A DNA stretch of 64,000 nucleotides from Chitinophaga pinensis (GCA_945901065.1 CAMDKI010000009.1:78815-142814), one strand, 5' to 3'; counted from the stretch's first letter, positions 1 through 9,051 are shown. The notes: generated by a model from the letters alone, not told the origin. Numbers and translations are program-made.

Positions 1-1625
1 TAATCAGAGGCTTGCGGAATGTAACTATCGCTTAGTACCAACCGTATTTGATCCTTTGTAGGGTTCGGAAAAATCAAGGTTAAATACTCATCAGGCTTGC
101 CAAAAACAGTTTCAACACCGGTTGGCTTTTTGCTGGAGTGTATTAAGGTCATACAACCGAGGGTTTGGTCCATTTCATCAACTACACATACGCGCAGGCT
201 GTCATTGCCAAATACTTCAATTTGGGCATAGGTATCGCTAAAATTCCTGTTCCCTACGCCATTGCCACCACCGTTCCATACACTATCAATTACGGGTGGG
301 AAGCCAATCAACTGCCCTACCGAATCAATATAGTAGTTCAAAAAACCTTCGTCGCCTGCAGCTAAACCACTTGAATTAACTTCCGGAATGCCTCCGTTGG
401 TGCCATCATCTAATACCGAACTGTGGCTATCGCCGCTCATAAACAAAATGTCTTTAATGGTGCCATTGGCATAGCCATCAATAAGTGGTTGTTGGTCTTC
501 AGGATAACCCACCCAGTTATAAGACATTTGAGAGGCAAGTGTACCCCCTGAGCCATTAACACCACCAAAGCTAAACTGTATGGCCTGCAGCAGCAGCCCA
601 ACATCTAATATGCGCTTGTATTGCCTATTAAATACTACGCCATTGCCAATCAGCTTCCAATCGGCATCAGAATTTTCTAGTCCATCAAGCAGCCATTGGC
701 GCTGGGTTTCGCCAAGCATGCTATGCCCCGGAGGCGGATTAAACGACCATTTATTTTCTACGCTATCGTATACAAATGCCTCAAACTTAGGGTCGCGGTT
801 CAGGCGGCCGTCGGTCATAAATATCTCCACATTCCCCAACGTAAATTCATGGTAAATGCCATGTACGCTATCCACTAACGGGTAACCGGGGAAAAAGTCG
901 TGATAAGCTTCAATAGCACCGCGCCTAATATTTGAATCGAGCGGGTATGTTTCGAAACGATTAAAAACCTCACCACCTATTACCTCTACCCTGTCGCGGG
1001 GGTAAGTATAACCTTCCGAATCGTTTTCGGTATAATCATCATCGTAAGTATAAGTAATAGGGGTGTTTGGCAACACATAAGTACGCATCATTCGGTCATT
1101 AAATCTATTGGCAAACGACTCAGCGCGCTTCTGGGGGAAAAGATTATAATCGGTGCCTAAAGGATTAGGTGCCCAGTTCCAATCGCCGAGGTGCAAAAAT
1201 ACATCGGGGGCGAAGGCTTGTACACTCTCAAAAATAGGGTCGTTGTTATTGTAATTGCACGATGCCACTATAATTTTATAATGACCCTTGGTGCCAGGCA
1301 CCGGAAAGGTTTTGAAACTACCCTTTACTGAATCGACCACGCCCCCAAAGTTGAAGCGATACCAATACTTGGTAGCCGCTTGCAACGAATCGAGATCGGT
1401 AATGCGGGTCAAAAAGCCTGCCGAGTCGGTACTTACCGAGCGAGAAAGCGAAGTTGCAAAAGTGCTGTCGGTGCTATACTCCAATTGAAATTGTTGTGGA
1501 GCCGAAGTGCGAATGTATATACGAGCCGAAGTATCGGTAACACCGCCAACCACAGGGCCTCTATCAATATTTTGAGAAAACACCCAGAGCGGGGCAAGGC
1601 AAAAAATAAAAAGGATACGTAGCAT
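1..1625 (-). CDS. PhoD-like secreted alkaline phosphatase/phosphodiesterase, 3' end missing
   Basis: Minus-strand reading frame that starts at ATG 1625 and runs off the window start, about 541 codons. It opens with a signal peptide (MLRILFIFCLAPLWVFSQ). A fibronectin-like N-terminal stretch is followed by metallophosphatase landmarks: IIVASCNYNNNDP, DVFLHLGDWNW (metal-binding HxGD), a TYDDDY segment where PhoD enzymes have a DxHD loop, and MSGDSHSS (GDxH). Near the window edge IFPNPTKDQIRL looks like the start of a T9SS type A sorting domain, so the enzyme is probably exported to the surface. Family knowledge suggests phosphomonoester or phosphodiester hydrolysis with Fe/Ca; the substrate cannot be read from sequence. 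A related but diverged protein lies at 28517-30325. The end of the gene is outside the window. Confidence 0.85.
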   Translation of the reverse strand, partial: MLRILFIFCLAPLWVFSQNIDRGPVVGGVTDTSARIYIRTSAPQQFQLEYSTDSTFATSLSRSVSTDSAGFLTRITDLDSLQAATKYWYRFNFGGVVDSVKGSFKTFPVPGTKGHYKIIVASCNYNNNDPIFESVQAFAPDVFLHLGDWNWAPNPLGTDYNLFPQKRAESFANRFNDRMMRTYVLPNTPITYTYDDDYTENDSEGYTYPRDRVEVIGGEVFNRFETYPLDSNIRRGAIEAYHDFFPGYPLVDSVHGIYHEFTLGNVEIFMTDGRLNRDPKFEAFVYDSVENKWSFNPPPGHSMLGETQRQWLLDGLENSDADWKLIGNGVVFNRQYKRILDVGLLLQAIQFSFGGVNGSGGTLASQMSYNWVGYPEDQQPLIDGYANGTIKDILFMSGDSHSSVLDDGTNGGIPEVNSSGLAAGDEGFLNYYIDSVGQLIGFPPVIDSVWNGGGNGVGNRNFSDTYAQIEVFGNDSLRVCVVDEMDQTLGCMTLIHSSKKPTGVETVFGKPDEYLTLIFPNPTKDQIRLVLSDSYIPQASD

Positions 1626-1706
1626 TAGCGGGTGGTATTTATGCCTTAAAGATAAGACTATCTCCCTTTCTAAAGTTTACCAACCAATTTTAATTTATCG
1701 CCAAAA

Positions 1707-1746
1707 CAAAAAAAAGCCGGAACAAATGCTATGCATATACTCCGGC
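1707..1746 (-). terminator. Intrinsic terminator of the CsbD-like gene
   Basis: On the minus strand a GCCGGA/TCCGGC stem (1716-1721 with 1741-1746) is followed by a run of T (the A run at about 1707-1715 on the plus strand). It lies 20 bp past the stop codon of the CsbD-like gene. The loop is long (19 nt), but stem plus T tract is convincing. Confidence 0.7.
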
Positions 1747-1767
1747 CCTAAGTAATAAACAGCTAAA

Positions 1768-1959
1768 TTATTTCAACCAACTGTCAATTTGGTCCTTTAC
1801 TTCTTGCTTGGTTTTTCCAATCTTAAGTTGGATGCGGCCTAGCACTTCTTCTTCCTTACCTTCGGCATACATCAAATCGTCCTCTGTAAGGTCGGCATAA
1901 GTCTGTTTCAACTTGCCTTTGATAACGTTCCAGTTACCCTTATAGCTTTCATGGCTCAT
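1768..1959 (-). CDS. CsbD-like stress response protein
   Basis: 63-residue hydrophilic, highly charged protein starting [19 protein letters not shown]. The N-terminal [10 protein letters not shown] followed by acidic [21 protein letters not shown] is the CsbD family signature (small helical proteins such as E. coli YjbJ, induced in general stress; molecular function unknown). The ATG at 1959 is preferred over an upstream in-frame start at 1998 because the family begins at this point and the extension resembles nothing. A terminator follows directly. It is monocistronic and divergent from the beta-helix gene to its right. Confidence 0.85.
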   Translation of the reverse strand: MSHESYKGNWNVIKGKLKQTYADLTEDDLMYAEGKEEEVLGRIQLKIGKTKQEVKDQIDSWLK

Positions 1960-2358
1960 AGTAATCCATTTTATAGTTCCAACAACACAATAATGCAATT
2001 GGTAATAAATGGATGCCCATTTTTATTGATGAGCATCTATTTCTAAGCACAACTTAAGCATTATTTAAATAGCAACTAGAATTAATTTTTTAAATTAAGA
2101 CCATAATTAAAATTAAAAACCAACGCTCTAAACATTCTAACTATTAATAACAATTGTAGCGAGTAGCAATTTTCAGCTTAGTGGCGCACCAATAGCCACG
2201 CTTAGGGCTTATTGGCAAAAAACCAGGAAAATGGAAAAATTGCAACGTTACAGTTTTACCTTAAATTAATTAACTTAGAAGTTCATTACATTTAGTGAAA
2301 AGAAATTAAGATTGTTATACCCAAACCGCTATACATACTAACACCTCCACAACCCGCT
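1960..2358. other. AT-rich intergenic gap between two divergent genes
   Basis: About 400 bp without a gene. It should hold the divergent promoters of the CsbD-like gene and the beta-helix lipoprotein gene. A possible -7 element for the latter is TACATTTA at 2287-2294 (one mismatch to TAnnTTTG). An imperfect hairpin (GATGCCCAT with ATGAGCATC) lies near 2012-2038. I see no RNA gene or coding remnant. Confidence 0.4.
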
Positions 2359-3549
2359 ATGCGCTACCTCCTCATTTTCGCCACCTTAATATTTGCAACC
2401 TCTTGTCACGATTGGAAAAACATAGAAAAAGATCTGCAAGAAAAATTTATCATGGCCGAAGATAATTCGGTAATTGAAATACCCGAAGGCTATTATAAGT
2501 TTACCAGCAGCCTATCGCTAGAAGGTAAAAACAATGTAACCATAAAAGGCGCTGGTAAAGATAAAACCTACCTTTCGTTTGCTGGCCAAACCGAAGGTGC
2601 CGAGGGTATTAGAGCCAACAACTGCACTAAAATTACTATTGAAGGATTGACCATTTGGGATGCCAAAGGTGATGCAATAAAAACACAAGAAGTGAATGGC
2701 CTTACCTTCAGGAACGTAAGAACCGAATGGACCCGTGGGCCTCACGAAAGCAATGGGTCGTATGGTTTTTACCCCGTAAACTGCGATAATGTATTGATTG
2801 AGGGCTGCGAAGCCATTGGTGCCAGCGATGCGGGCATATATGTAGGTCAAAGCCGCCATGTGATAGTGCGCAACAACCTAGCTTTCCAAAACGTGGCAGG
2901 CATTGAAATTGAAAACACTCTTTATGCCGATGTGTATGACAATGAAGCTACCCAAAACACGGGCGGTATTTTAGTATTTGATATGCCTGGCCTAGTGCAA
3001 ACCAATGGCGGCTATATAAGGGTATACAACAACAACGTGCATGATAACAATTTAAGAAACTTTGCGCCCGAAGGCAATATCGTGGCCGAAGTGCCACCTG
3101 GCACGGGCGTATTGGTGCTGGGCACCAACCATGTAGAAATTTTTGACAACAAGATTCATTTTAACCGTACTATCGGTACTGGTGTTGTATGCTACCTAAC
3201 GGTAAAAGAATTTACCGATTCCCTTTTCAACCCATACCCATCGGCCATACAGATATACAACAACGAGTATAAGCGCTCGTTTGGCTTGCCCTCAATGCAA
3301 AACAAAATGGGCCAGCTTATATTGTGGAAAAGCGCCTTTAATGTGCCAAGTATTATTTACGATGGGTACATTGACCCAAGCCTTGCCGTGAACGGAAAGC
3401 TACCCGCCGATAGGGCTATATGTGCTCGAAACAACAAAAACGCGAGTTTTGTGATGGTAGATGCAGCTAATGGGTTTAAAAACTTAAACCGTGATGCCAG
3501 TGCTTATAACTGTGAGTTGCCAAAACTTGAAACCGTTGTTTTACCATAA
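2359..3549 (+). CDS. Parallel beta-helix repeat lipoprotein (TIGR03805-like)
   Basis: 396 residues. The N-terminus MRYLLIFATLIFATSC is a lipoprotein signal with Cys16 as the lipidated residue. The body consists of short repeated turns (for example NVTIKGAGKD, KITIEGLTIWDAKGDAI, NVLIEGCEAIGASDAGIYVG, HVIVRNNLAFQNVAGIEIEN) typical of right-handed parallel beta-helices of the NosD/pectate-lyase kind. From memory of the family, such proteins (TIGR03805) regularly occur as a two-gene pair with a diheme cytochrome of the SO2930/HNE_0200 family, and exactly this partner starts 12 bp downstream. Both are probably co-transcribed and both sit outside the cytoplasm. Substrate and reaction are unknown; a polysaccharide- or metal-related role would be speculation. 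Confidence 0.85.
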   Translation: MRYLLIFATLIFATSCHDWKNIEKDLQEKFIMAEDNSVIEIPEGYYKFTSSLSLEGKNNVTIKGAGKDKTYLSFAGQTEGAEGIRANNCTKITIEGLTIWDAKGDAIKTQEVNGLTFRNVRTEWTRGPHESNGSYGFYPVNCDNVLIEGCEAIGASDAGIYVGQSRHVIVRNNLAFQNVAGIEIENTLYADVYDNEATQNTGGILVFDMPGLVQTNGGYIRVYNNNVHDNNLRNFAPEGNIVAEVPPGTGVLVLGTNHVEIFDNKIHFNRTIGTGVVCYLTVKEFTDSLFNPYPSAIQIYNNEYKRSFGLPSMQNKMGQLILWKSAFNVPSIIYDGYIDPSLAVNGKLPADRAICARNNKNASFVMVDAANGFKNLNRDASAYNCELPKLETVVLP

Positions 3550-3561
3550 TAGGTTAATTGC

Positions 3562-4656
3562 ATGAGCCGGAATAATACCCTTTTATTATTGCTTTTGTTA
3601 TTCGGTTTCTGGGCTTGTAACCAAGGTCAGCCAGAAGCTACACAATTGCCAGATAGTGGCGGCTCCAAGGTTTCACTAGGGCCTGAGAAACTTTCGGAAT
3701 ATGGTTTTTTTACGGGCAATATAGCTAGCCAAACCCCTGCCCCTGGCGTAATGCCTTACGACCTAGCCACTCCGTTGTTTTCAGATTATGCATACAAAGC
3801 ACGCTTTATAAAGCTACCCGATGGAAGCCAGCCTGCGCCGTTTAATGATGAGGACGTGTTCGATTTTCCGGTTGGCACTACCATCATTAAAACCTTCTAT
3901 TACCCACACGACATGCGCGATGAAAGCAAAGGCCGCCGATTGATGGAAACCCGCTTGCTAGTGCACGAAGAGAAAGGTTGGAAAGCCTTACCCTACATCT
4001 GGAACGATGAACAAACGGATGCTATACTTGAAGTTGCTGGTGCTCGTAAGGATGTAAGTTGGGTGCATACCGATGGCAGTAAGCGCAACCTAAATTATGT
4101 GATACCTAACATGAACCAATGCAAAGGCTGCCATATAAACAAAGGCAACATGACCCCCATTGGCCCAAAAGCGCGAAACCTAAACAAAGACTACGTGTAT
4201 ACCGATGGCAGTAAAAACCAGTTAGAGAAGTGGCACGAAGCGGGCATTATTGGCGAACTGCCCGACATGGCAACTATAAGCAAAGTACCTGTTTGGAATG
4301 AACCGAGCACTGGCAGCCTTAACGACAGGGCGCGTGCATACCTGGAAATAAACTGTGCTCACTGCCATCGCGATGGCTCACCAGCCAATACCTCTGGTTT
4401 ATTGCTCGATTGGCATCAAAAAAATCCGGCCGCACTGGGTATAAATAAGTCGCCAGTGGCAGCTGGGCGTGGCTCAGGAGGACGCCTGTATGACATAGAC
4501 CCAGGTAATCCGGATGCTTCAATTATGCTTTTCAGGATGGACTCAGATGACCCAGGTATTATGATGCCCGAATTGAGCCGCAAGTTGATACATACCGAAG
4601 GTGTTGCCCTAATAAAAGAATGGATAGCATCGCTGCCAACGAACGGCACAAAGTAA
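3562..4656 (+). CDS. SO2930/HNE_0200-family diheme c-type cytochrome lipoprotein
   Basis: 364 residues with a lipoprotein signal (LLLLLLLFGFWAC, Cys19). Two covalent heme motifs are visible: CKGCH at residues 187-191 and CAHCH at 265-269, so it should bind two c-type hemes after export. Met197 in GNMTPIGP and the MM of GIMMPELS near the C-terminus are candidate axial ligands. Residues about 40-180 form a family-specific domain (PYDLATPLFSDYAYKARFIK, then FPVGTTIIKTFYY). The gene starts 12 bp after the beta-helix gene, so the two are almost certainly translated from one mRNA. The pairing is conserved across phyla according to family knowledge, but its function is not established. It may carry electrons to or from a substrate held by the beta-helix protein; that is inference. 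Confidence 0.88.
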   Translation: MSRNNTLLLLLLLFGFWACNQGQPEATQLPDSGGSKVSLGPEKLSEYGFFTGNIASQTPAPGVMPYDLATPLFSDYAYKARFIKLPDGSQPAPFNDEDVFDFPVGTTIIKTFYYPHDMRDESKGRRLMETRLLVHEEKGWKALPYIWNDEQTDAILEVAGARKDVSWVHTDGSKRNLNYVIPNMNQCKGCHINKGNMTPIGPKARNLNKDYVYTDGSKNQLEKWHEAGIIGELPDMATISKVPVWNEPSTGSLNDRARAYLEINCAHCHRDGSPANTSGLLLDWHQKNPAALGINKSPVAAGRGSGGRLYDIDPGNPDASIMLFRMDSDDPGIMMPELSRKLIHTEGVALIKEWIASLPTNGTK

Positions 4657-4807
4657 GTTTTTAAAAGTTATGTATTAGTCAAATTGAGCGTGCCTGTATT
4701 TGGGTAGGTATATTACATTTCGTACATTGTGAAATGTTTTGCATGTCAAGGTGCCCAATGCAAAACTTGACCATACCACTTGCACCTCACTGTCTGAAAC
4801 TGTTTAT

Positions 4808-6154
4808 ATGAAAACTACTACTAAACTAAAGCTACCACCTGCCGTAAAAGGCAATTGGTTTTTCGGTGCTGGACTCGATTTTGCCCTCGATCCTATTAGT
4901 TTCTTAAACAAACACAGGGACACACAAGGTGGTATTTACATGGTACCATCTAGAGCCAAAAACATAATGGTGGTGCAAGACCCAGAGCTTGTAAAGTATA
5001 TGTTGCAAGACAACAACAAAAACTTTATCAAAAGCTTTGGCTACGATGTACTGGCAATGCTTTTAGGCAAAGGCTTGCTTACCAGCGAGGGTGACTTTTG
5101 GCGTAAACAACGCCGTATGGCGCAACCTGCTTTTCATAAAGAGCGATTGAACTCTATGGTTAACGCCATGGTGAATTGTACTAACGAATTCATGGAAAAA
5201 CTTGAGGCGAAACGCGGCCAAGTGGTGGACTTGAGCAAAGAAATGAGCCATGTAACCTTGCATATTGTAGCTACCTCCTTGTTTAGTAGCAATGTAGAAG
5301 ATGTGGTAGATACCGTGGCCCAAGAAATGGATATTGCCCAAGGACTTGCAATTGAACGAATATCGAACCCATTTAAACTGCCTGCGTGGATACCTACCCC
5401 CGGCAACTTAAAGGAAAAAAAGTCTATTGCGCTGTTGGATAAGGTAATGATGGACATTATTGAAAAACGACGCAATGACCCCAACAAATATGACGACTTG
5501 TTGCAAATGCTCATGGAAGTAAAAGATGAGGATACTGGCGAACAAATGAGCGACCGCCAACTGCGCGATGAGTGTATGACCATTTTTTTGGCTGGGCACG
5601 AAACCACTGCGCTAGCGCTTACTTGGTTGTGGTATATACTTGATAATAACCCTACTGAAATAGACAAACTGCGAGAAGAGGCTGAGACTGTTTTGCAAGG
5701 CAACAACCCACAGGTAGAAGATGTGATGAAACTGGAGTATACCCGTATGGCCATTGACGAGGGCATGCGTTTGTTTCCGCCTGCTTGGGCTATTGGCCGC
5801 AGGGCAGTTGAAGATGATGAAATTGGCGGCTACCGTATACCCAAAGGCTACAATCTTATTGTTCCGGTATATCACATACATCACGACCCGAGAATTTGGG
5901 ATGATGCAGAGCGCTTTATACCCGAACGTTTTCGCAAAGGAAACCTAAAAGACAAGCACCGCTTTGCCTACTTCCCGTTTGGCGGTGGGCCAAGGCTTTG
6001 TATTGGTAACAACTTTGCCCTCATGGAAATGCAAATAGTAGTGGCCATGATGGTTACCCGTTTCCGCTTTAAGCACGTTGAGGGTCATAAAGTAGTGCTT
6101 GACCCCTTAATTACCCTCCGAAGCAAGTTTGGCATGCAGATGAAGGTAGAGTGA
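4808..6154 (+). CDS. Cytochrome P450
   Basis: 448 residues from the preferred ATG at 4808; an upstream in-frame start at 4739 would add 23 residues unlike any P450 N-terminus. All P450 landmarks are present: C-helix WRKQRR (98-103), I-helix oxygen-activation motif AGHETT (262-267), K-helix EGMR (318-321), and heme loop FGGGPRLCIG with the proximal thiolate Cys398. There is no membrane anchor, so it is a soluble class needing separate ferredoxin/reductase partners, none of which are adjacent. The MKTTTKLKLPPAVKGNWFFG start and overall look resemble bacterial fatty-acid or xenobiotic hydroxylases, but substrate cannot be assigned. It is 151 bp downstream of the diheme cytochrome gene and is probably a separate unit. 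Confidence 0.95.
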   Translation: MKTTTKLKLPPAVKGNWFFGAGLDFALDPISFLNKHRDTQGGIYMVPSRAKNIMVVQDPELVKYMLQDNNKNFIKSFGYDVLAMLLGKGLLTSEGDFWRKQRRMAQPAFHKERLNSMVNAMVNCTNEFMEKLEAKRGQVVDLSKEMSHVTLHIVATSLFSSNVEDVVDTVAQEMDIAQGLAIERISNPFKLPAWIPTPGNLKEKKSIALLDKVMMDIIEKRRNDPNKYDDLLQMLMEVKDEDTGEQMSDRQLRDECMTIFLAGHETTALALTWLWYILDNNPTEIDKLREEAETVLQGNNPQVEDVMKLEYTRMAIDEGMRLFPPAWAIGRRAVEDDEIGGYRIPKGYNLIVPVYHIHHDPRIWDDAERFIPERFRKGNLKDKHRFAYFPFGGGPRLCIGNNFALMEMQIVVAMMVTRFRFKHVEGHKVVLDPLITLRSKFGMQMKVE

Positions 6155-6286
6155 GATTTAGATAGGAAAGTAGAAATGTCAGCTACCAAATCATAATAAC
6201 TATATTTTATATATTTTTAGGTAAGATACCTCAAACAGTTTACCAAAAGTTATTATTGATGTATATTTACCACCAACTAACAGCAA

Positions 6287-6841
6287 ATGAAAACCTCTTA
6301 TAAATTTTTAGTGCTAGGTGCTTTATTCGGGTTGTGCTTTCCATTTATAGCCACACTACTTGAGCTTTTCTATCCCGTTAGCCGACCTGTGGGTAATACC
6401 ATTTTGGATATACATACTACCGACCCGTTGATAATGATTATTGATACGGCTCCTTTTTTCTTGGGTTTTTTCGCCTATTTAATTGGGCAACGGCAAGAGC
6501 GAAACGAGAACATTAATAAAGAATTGATGAGTTCCTAACAAGAACTGCATAAAATGCAAAATCAACTTTTGGAGCAAGAACGCTTACGCTCTGAAATTGC
6601 ATTGTCATCTCAAATTGCCCATGAGCTAAAAAACCCGCTCAACTTCATTATCAACTATACCGAAATAAGCATGGAGCTATTGCGCGAATGTGCTATTCCC
6701 GAAGGAAGCGGCCCAATGTATGAAGACCTTAACGGCATTAAAAAAAACATATCAGATAACTTGATGGTAATACACAAGCACGGTAAACGCTCAGGCTCCA
6801 TACTCAGTGAGTTGTTGAAGGCTCAGCATGCTGCTGCCTAA
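6287..6841 (+). pseudogene. Broken sensor histidine kinase: membrane segment and DHp helix, in-frame stop, no ATPase domain
   Basis: Two pieces lie in one reading frame. Piece one (6287-6538) has two hydrophobic segments and a linker ending QRQERNENINKELMSS, then TAA at 6536-6538. Translation continues in frame as QELHKMQNQLLEQERLRSEIALS, an uninterrupted coiled-coil linker, into the phosphoacceptor helix SQIAHELKNPLNFIINYTE (H box) and the second DHp helix ending HGKRSGSILSELLKAQ. The arrangement matches Bacteroidota kinases in which HGKRADAIVKGMLQHSR-like sequence leads into the ATPase domain. Here it stops at 6841 and no HATPase domain follows. A CAA-to-TAA change would explain the internal stop. 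Piece two could still be translated from ATG 6554 as a DHp-only protein. Most likely a decaying gene. Confidence 0.8.
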
Positions 6842-6876
6842 CCTAAATGGGTATTATGCTATACTTAGAAATAGAA

Positions 6877-6904
6877 CAGGCGCGGAAATCCGCGCCTGCT
6901 TTGT
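6877..6904 (+). terminator. Hairpin terminator after the kinase remnant
   Basis: Perfect 9-bp GC-rich stem CAGGCGCGG/CCGCGCCTG (6877-6885 with 6890-6898), loop AAAT, followed by CTTTGTTT on the plus strand. It is placed between convergent genes, so it may serve mainly the plus-strand transcript. Confidence 0.7.
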
Positions 6905-6914
6905 TTAAATTGTT

Positions 6915-6955
6915 AACCAATAACCAATCAACCAATAACCAATGAACCAATAACC
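6915..6955. repeat. 7/8-bp tandem word array (AACCAAT)
   Basis: Alternating units AACCAAT, AACCAATC, AACCAAT, AACCAATG, AACCAAT, then AACC, between the terminator and the stop codon of the SDR gene. It belongs to a set of short-word arrays in this window (also near 30.76, 31.84, 60.84 and 61.97 kb). Confidence 0.85.
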
Positions 6956-6961
6956 TACCGA

Positions 6962-7837
6962 CTACTTAGCCGATCGGGTCATTTGCTCAATCATGTCCCA
7001 CATTTCGGCAGGCACGGCGCTCATGGCATTAAACTGTCCAGCGCCTTTAAGCCACTCGCCACCATCAATGGTAATGCAATCGCCATTGATGTATGCCGAG
7101 AAATCGGACATTAGATACGCACAAAGGTTTGACAGCTCTTGGTGCTCGCCGGCGCGGCCAACCGGAACCTTGTTTTCAGGGTCAAACACCTTTTGCAAAT
7201 CACCGGGCACTAAGCGGTCCCAAGCACCCTTGGTAGGGAACGGACCAGGAGCCACGGCATTCAAACGAATCTTATACTTGGCCCACTCCACTGCCAAAGA
7301 GCGGGTCATGGCCAGCACGCCGGCCTTAGCCGTTGCCGATGGCACCACAAATGCCGAACCGGTCCAAGCATAGGTGGTAACCACGCTCAACACCGTGCCC
7401 GGTTGTCCCTCTTTAATCCAACGCTTACCCAATGCAAGAGTATTGTTTATAGAACCTTGCAACACAATACCGATAACCGCCTCGAAAGCACCCGAAGAAA
7501 GGCGCTCAGTAGGGCTTATGAAATTGCCGGCAGCATTGTTCACCAACCCATCAATACGGCCAAAGTGCTCGTATCCTTTATTGATAACCGCTTCCACTTG
7601 GTCATATTTTCGTACATCCGATTGCAGGGCCAAAACCTTGCCACCGGTTTCGGCTTCCATTTCGCGCGCCGTTTCTTCCAGCACATCCAGCTTACGGCTG
7701 GTAATAATTACGTTAGCACCCAACTGCAAAAAGTAAGTACTCATAGAGCGGCCAAGACCAGTGCCTCCGCCGGTAACCAATATGGTTTTGCCCTTCATTG
7801 CATCATCGCGCAACATCGGATCTTTGTAAGTAAACAT
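6962..7837 (-). CDS. 2,4-dienoyl-CoA reductase-like SDR oxidoreductase
   Basis: 291 residues. Rossmann nucleotide site TGGGTGLG (22-29), NNAAGNF from residue 100, and a C-terminal GG-EWLKGAGQFN segment. In the usual SDR YxxxK motif the Tyr position is Ser167 (PSATAK, Lys171), while Tyr156 in VVTTYAWTGSAFVVP sits where mitochondrial DECR1 keeps its catalytic Tyr. The run from TTYAWTGS through SLAVEW is strikingly like the human DECR1 sequence as I recall it. So the likely reaction is NADPH-dependent reduction of 2,4-dienoyl-CoA during beta-oxidation of unsaturated fatty acids. It is monocistronic and convergent with the kinase remnant. A broader SDR role cannot be excluded, but the family assignment is strong. 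Confidence 0.88.
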   Translation of the reverse strand: MFTYKDPMLRDDAMKGKTILVTGGGTGLGRSMSTYFLQLGANVIITSRKLDVLEETAREMEAETGGKVLALQSDVRKYDQVEAVINKGYEHFGRIDGLVNNAAGNFISPTERLSSGAFEAVIGIVLQGSINNTLALGKRWIKEGQPGTVLSVVTTYAWTGSAFVVPSATAKAGVLAMTRSLAVEWAKYKIRLNAVAPGPFPTKGAWDRLVPGDLQKVFDPENKVPVGRAGEHQELSNLCAYLMSDFSAYINGDCITIDGGEWLKGAGQFNAMSAVPAEMWDMIEQMTRSAK

Positions 7838-7991
7838 TAATTGAGATTTTTAGAGTTTATATACTGTTTGTAACACTCAAGATAAAGAGAAATAACTTGG
7901 AGGTATAAGTTTTGGAACAAAATTTGCCTTAAACATAAAATGAAGGGCACAGCACAAATATTACCTTACACTACCCTATCTTGCAACTGCA

Positions 7992-9011
7992 ATGGAAGTA
8001 AAGTATAAACCACTTTGGAAAAAGATACTGCATGGCGCAGCAATATTTTTTTTGGCTGTGTTGCTAGCCGAGTTGGCTTTAGGCATATACTTCTCGGTAA
8101 AAGACGGCAACGAAATGGTGGAAACGGTTCACGATGAGCCATACCTATATTACCTATATGATGAGGGCGAAACAACCAACCAACATGGGTTTAAGACCAG
8201 CTACCCAATAGAAAAACCCATTGGCACGTATCGTATTATATTGATGGGCGGCAGTGTGGCACGTGGCAAAGAGGCAGAGCAATCCATTTCGCATTTTCTG
8301 GAAAAAGAACTCACCCAAAGGTATAATACCGATAAAATAGAAGTGCTTAATGCTGGTGTTTCGGGTTATGTGCTACAGCAAGAGTTTATATTAGTGCAAT
8401 CGGTGCTGCAGCATTATAAACCCGACATGATTATAGGGCTTGATGGCTATAACGATTTGCTCACCTACTACCTCAACCAGTCTTTAGAAACCAATATAGC
8501 CTTGCCTCCCCACCAATGGAGAGATTTTAGGGTAATAAAGGACAATCGTTTCCGCAAAAAGCCATACTCACGGTTTGCCTATTTCTTTAAAAACTTCAAT
8601 AGGGTTAAAGAATCTTTGATACGCACTAAGGACCTTAATAACGAAGAATGGTTAAAGACCCATACCGACAATCCTTGTGGCACGCTATGCACTAATTATT
8701 GGCAGCTTACCGACGATATTCAAGATTTTTGCCGAGCTAAAGGTATTTGGTACGTGCAGTTTCTGCAACCCATAAAGTTTGAAGCCGAAATGCCAATGCA
8801 AGGGCAAGCAAAAGAGATTTCGGAGCAATTGTATGCTGATGTCGATTCATCATCAGGGCCAAGGCCTTATGCCTTTAGTCTGTTGGAGGTTGTTAACGAC
8901 GACAAAAGCTTGATATACGACGACTGCCATTTATTGCCTAAAGGCAATGAACGCGTAGCTAGGGCTATGGCCGATAGCTTGGCACCCGTGTTTTACCAAA
9001 TCTTTCGTTAA
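7992..9011 (+). CDS. Membrane-anchored SGNH/GDSL-like hydrolase
   Basis: 339 residues. One N-terminal membrane segment (about residues 12-34) probably anchors the protein with its catalytic part outside the cytoplasm. SGNH blocks are visible: I-block GGSVARG with nucleophile Ser88 (GGS instead of GDS), Gly122 in NAGVSGY, Asn154 in DGYNDL, and a C-terminal DDCH (Asp310, His313) followed by LLPKGNERVA. These support an ester hydrolase acting on an acetyl or acyl group; related proteins act on cell-wall or envelope polysaccharides, but the substrate here is unknown. It is followed by the FTR1 gene on the same strand with a separate promoter. Confidence 0.82.
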   Translation: MEVKYKPLWKKILHGAAIFFLAVLLAELALGIYFSVKDGNEMVETVHDEPYLYYLYDEGETTNQHGFKTSYPIEKPIGTYRIILMGGSVARGKEAEQSISHFLEKELTQRYNTDKIEVLNAGVSGYVLQQEFILVQSVLQHYKPDMIIGLDGYNDLLTYYLNQSLETNIALPPHQWRDFRVIKDNRFRKKPYSRFAYFFKNFNRVKESLIRTKDLNNEEWLKTHTDNPCGTLCTNYWQLTDDIQDFCRAKGIWYVQFLQPIKFEAEMPMQGQAKEISEQLYADVDSSSGPRPYAFSLLEVVNDDKSLIYDDCHLLPKGNERVARAMADSLAPVFYQIFR

Positions 9012-9051
9012 GCACATGTTAACCCGAATGAGGTATAATTGAATTTTCCCT

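Noticed and set aside
5134..5766. 210-codon open frame on the minus strand inside the P450 gene
   Set aside because: Antisense to well-defined P450 motifs; translation resembles nothing.
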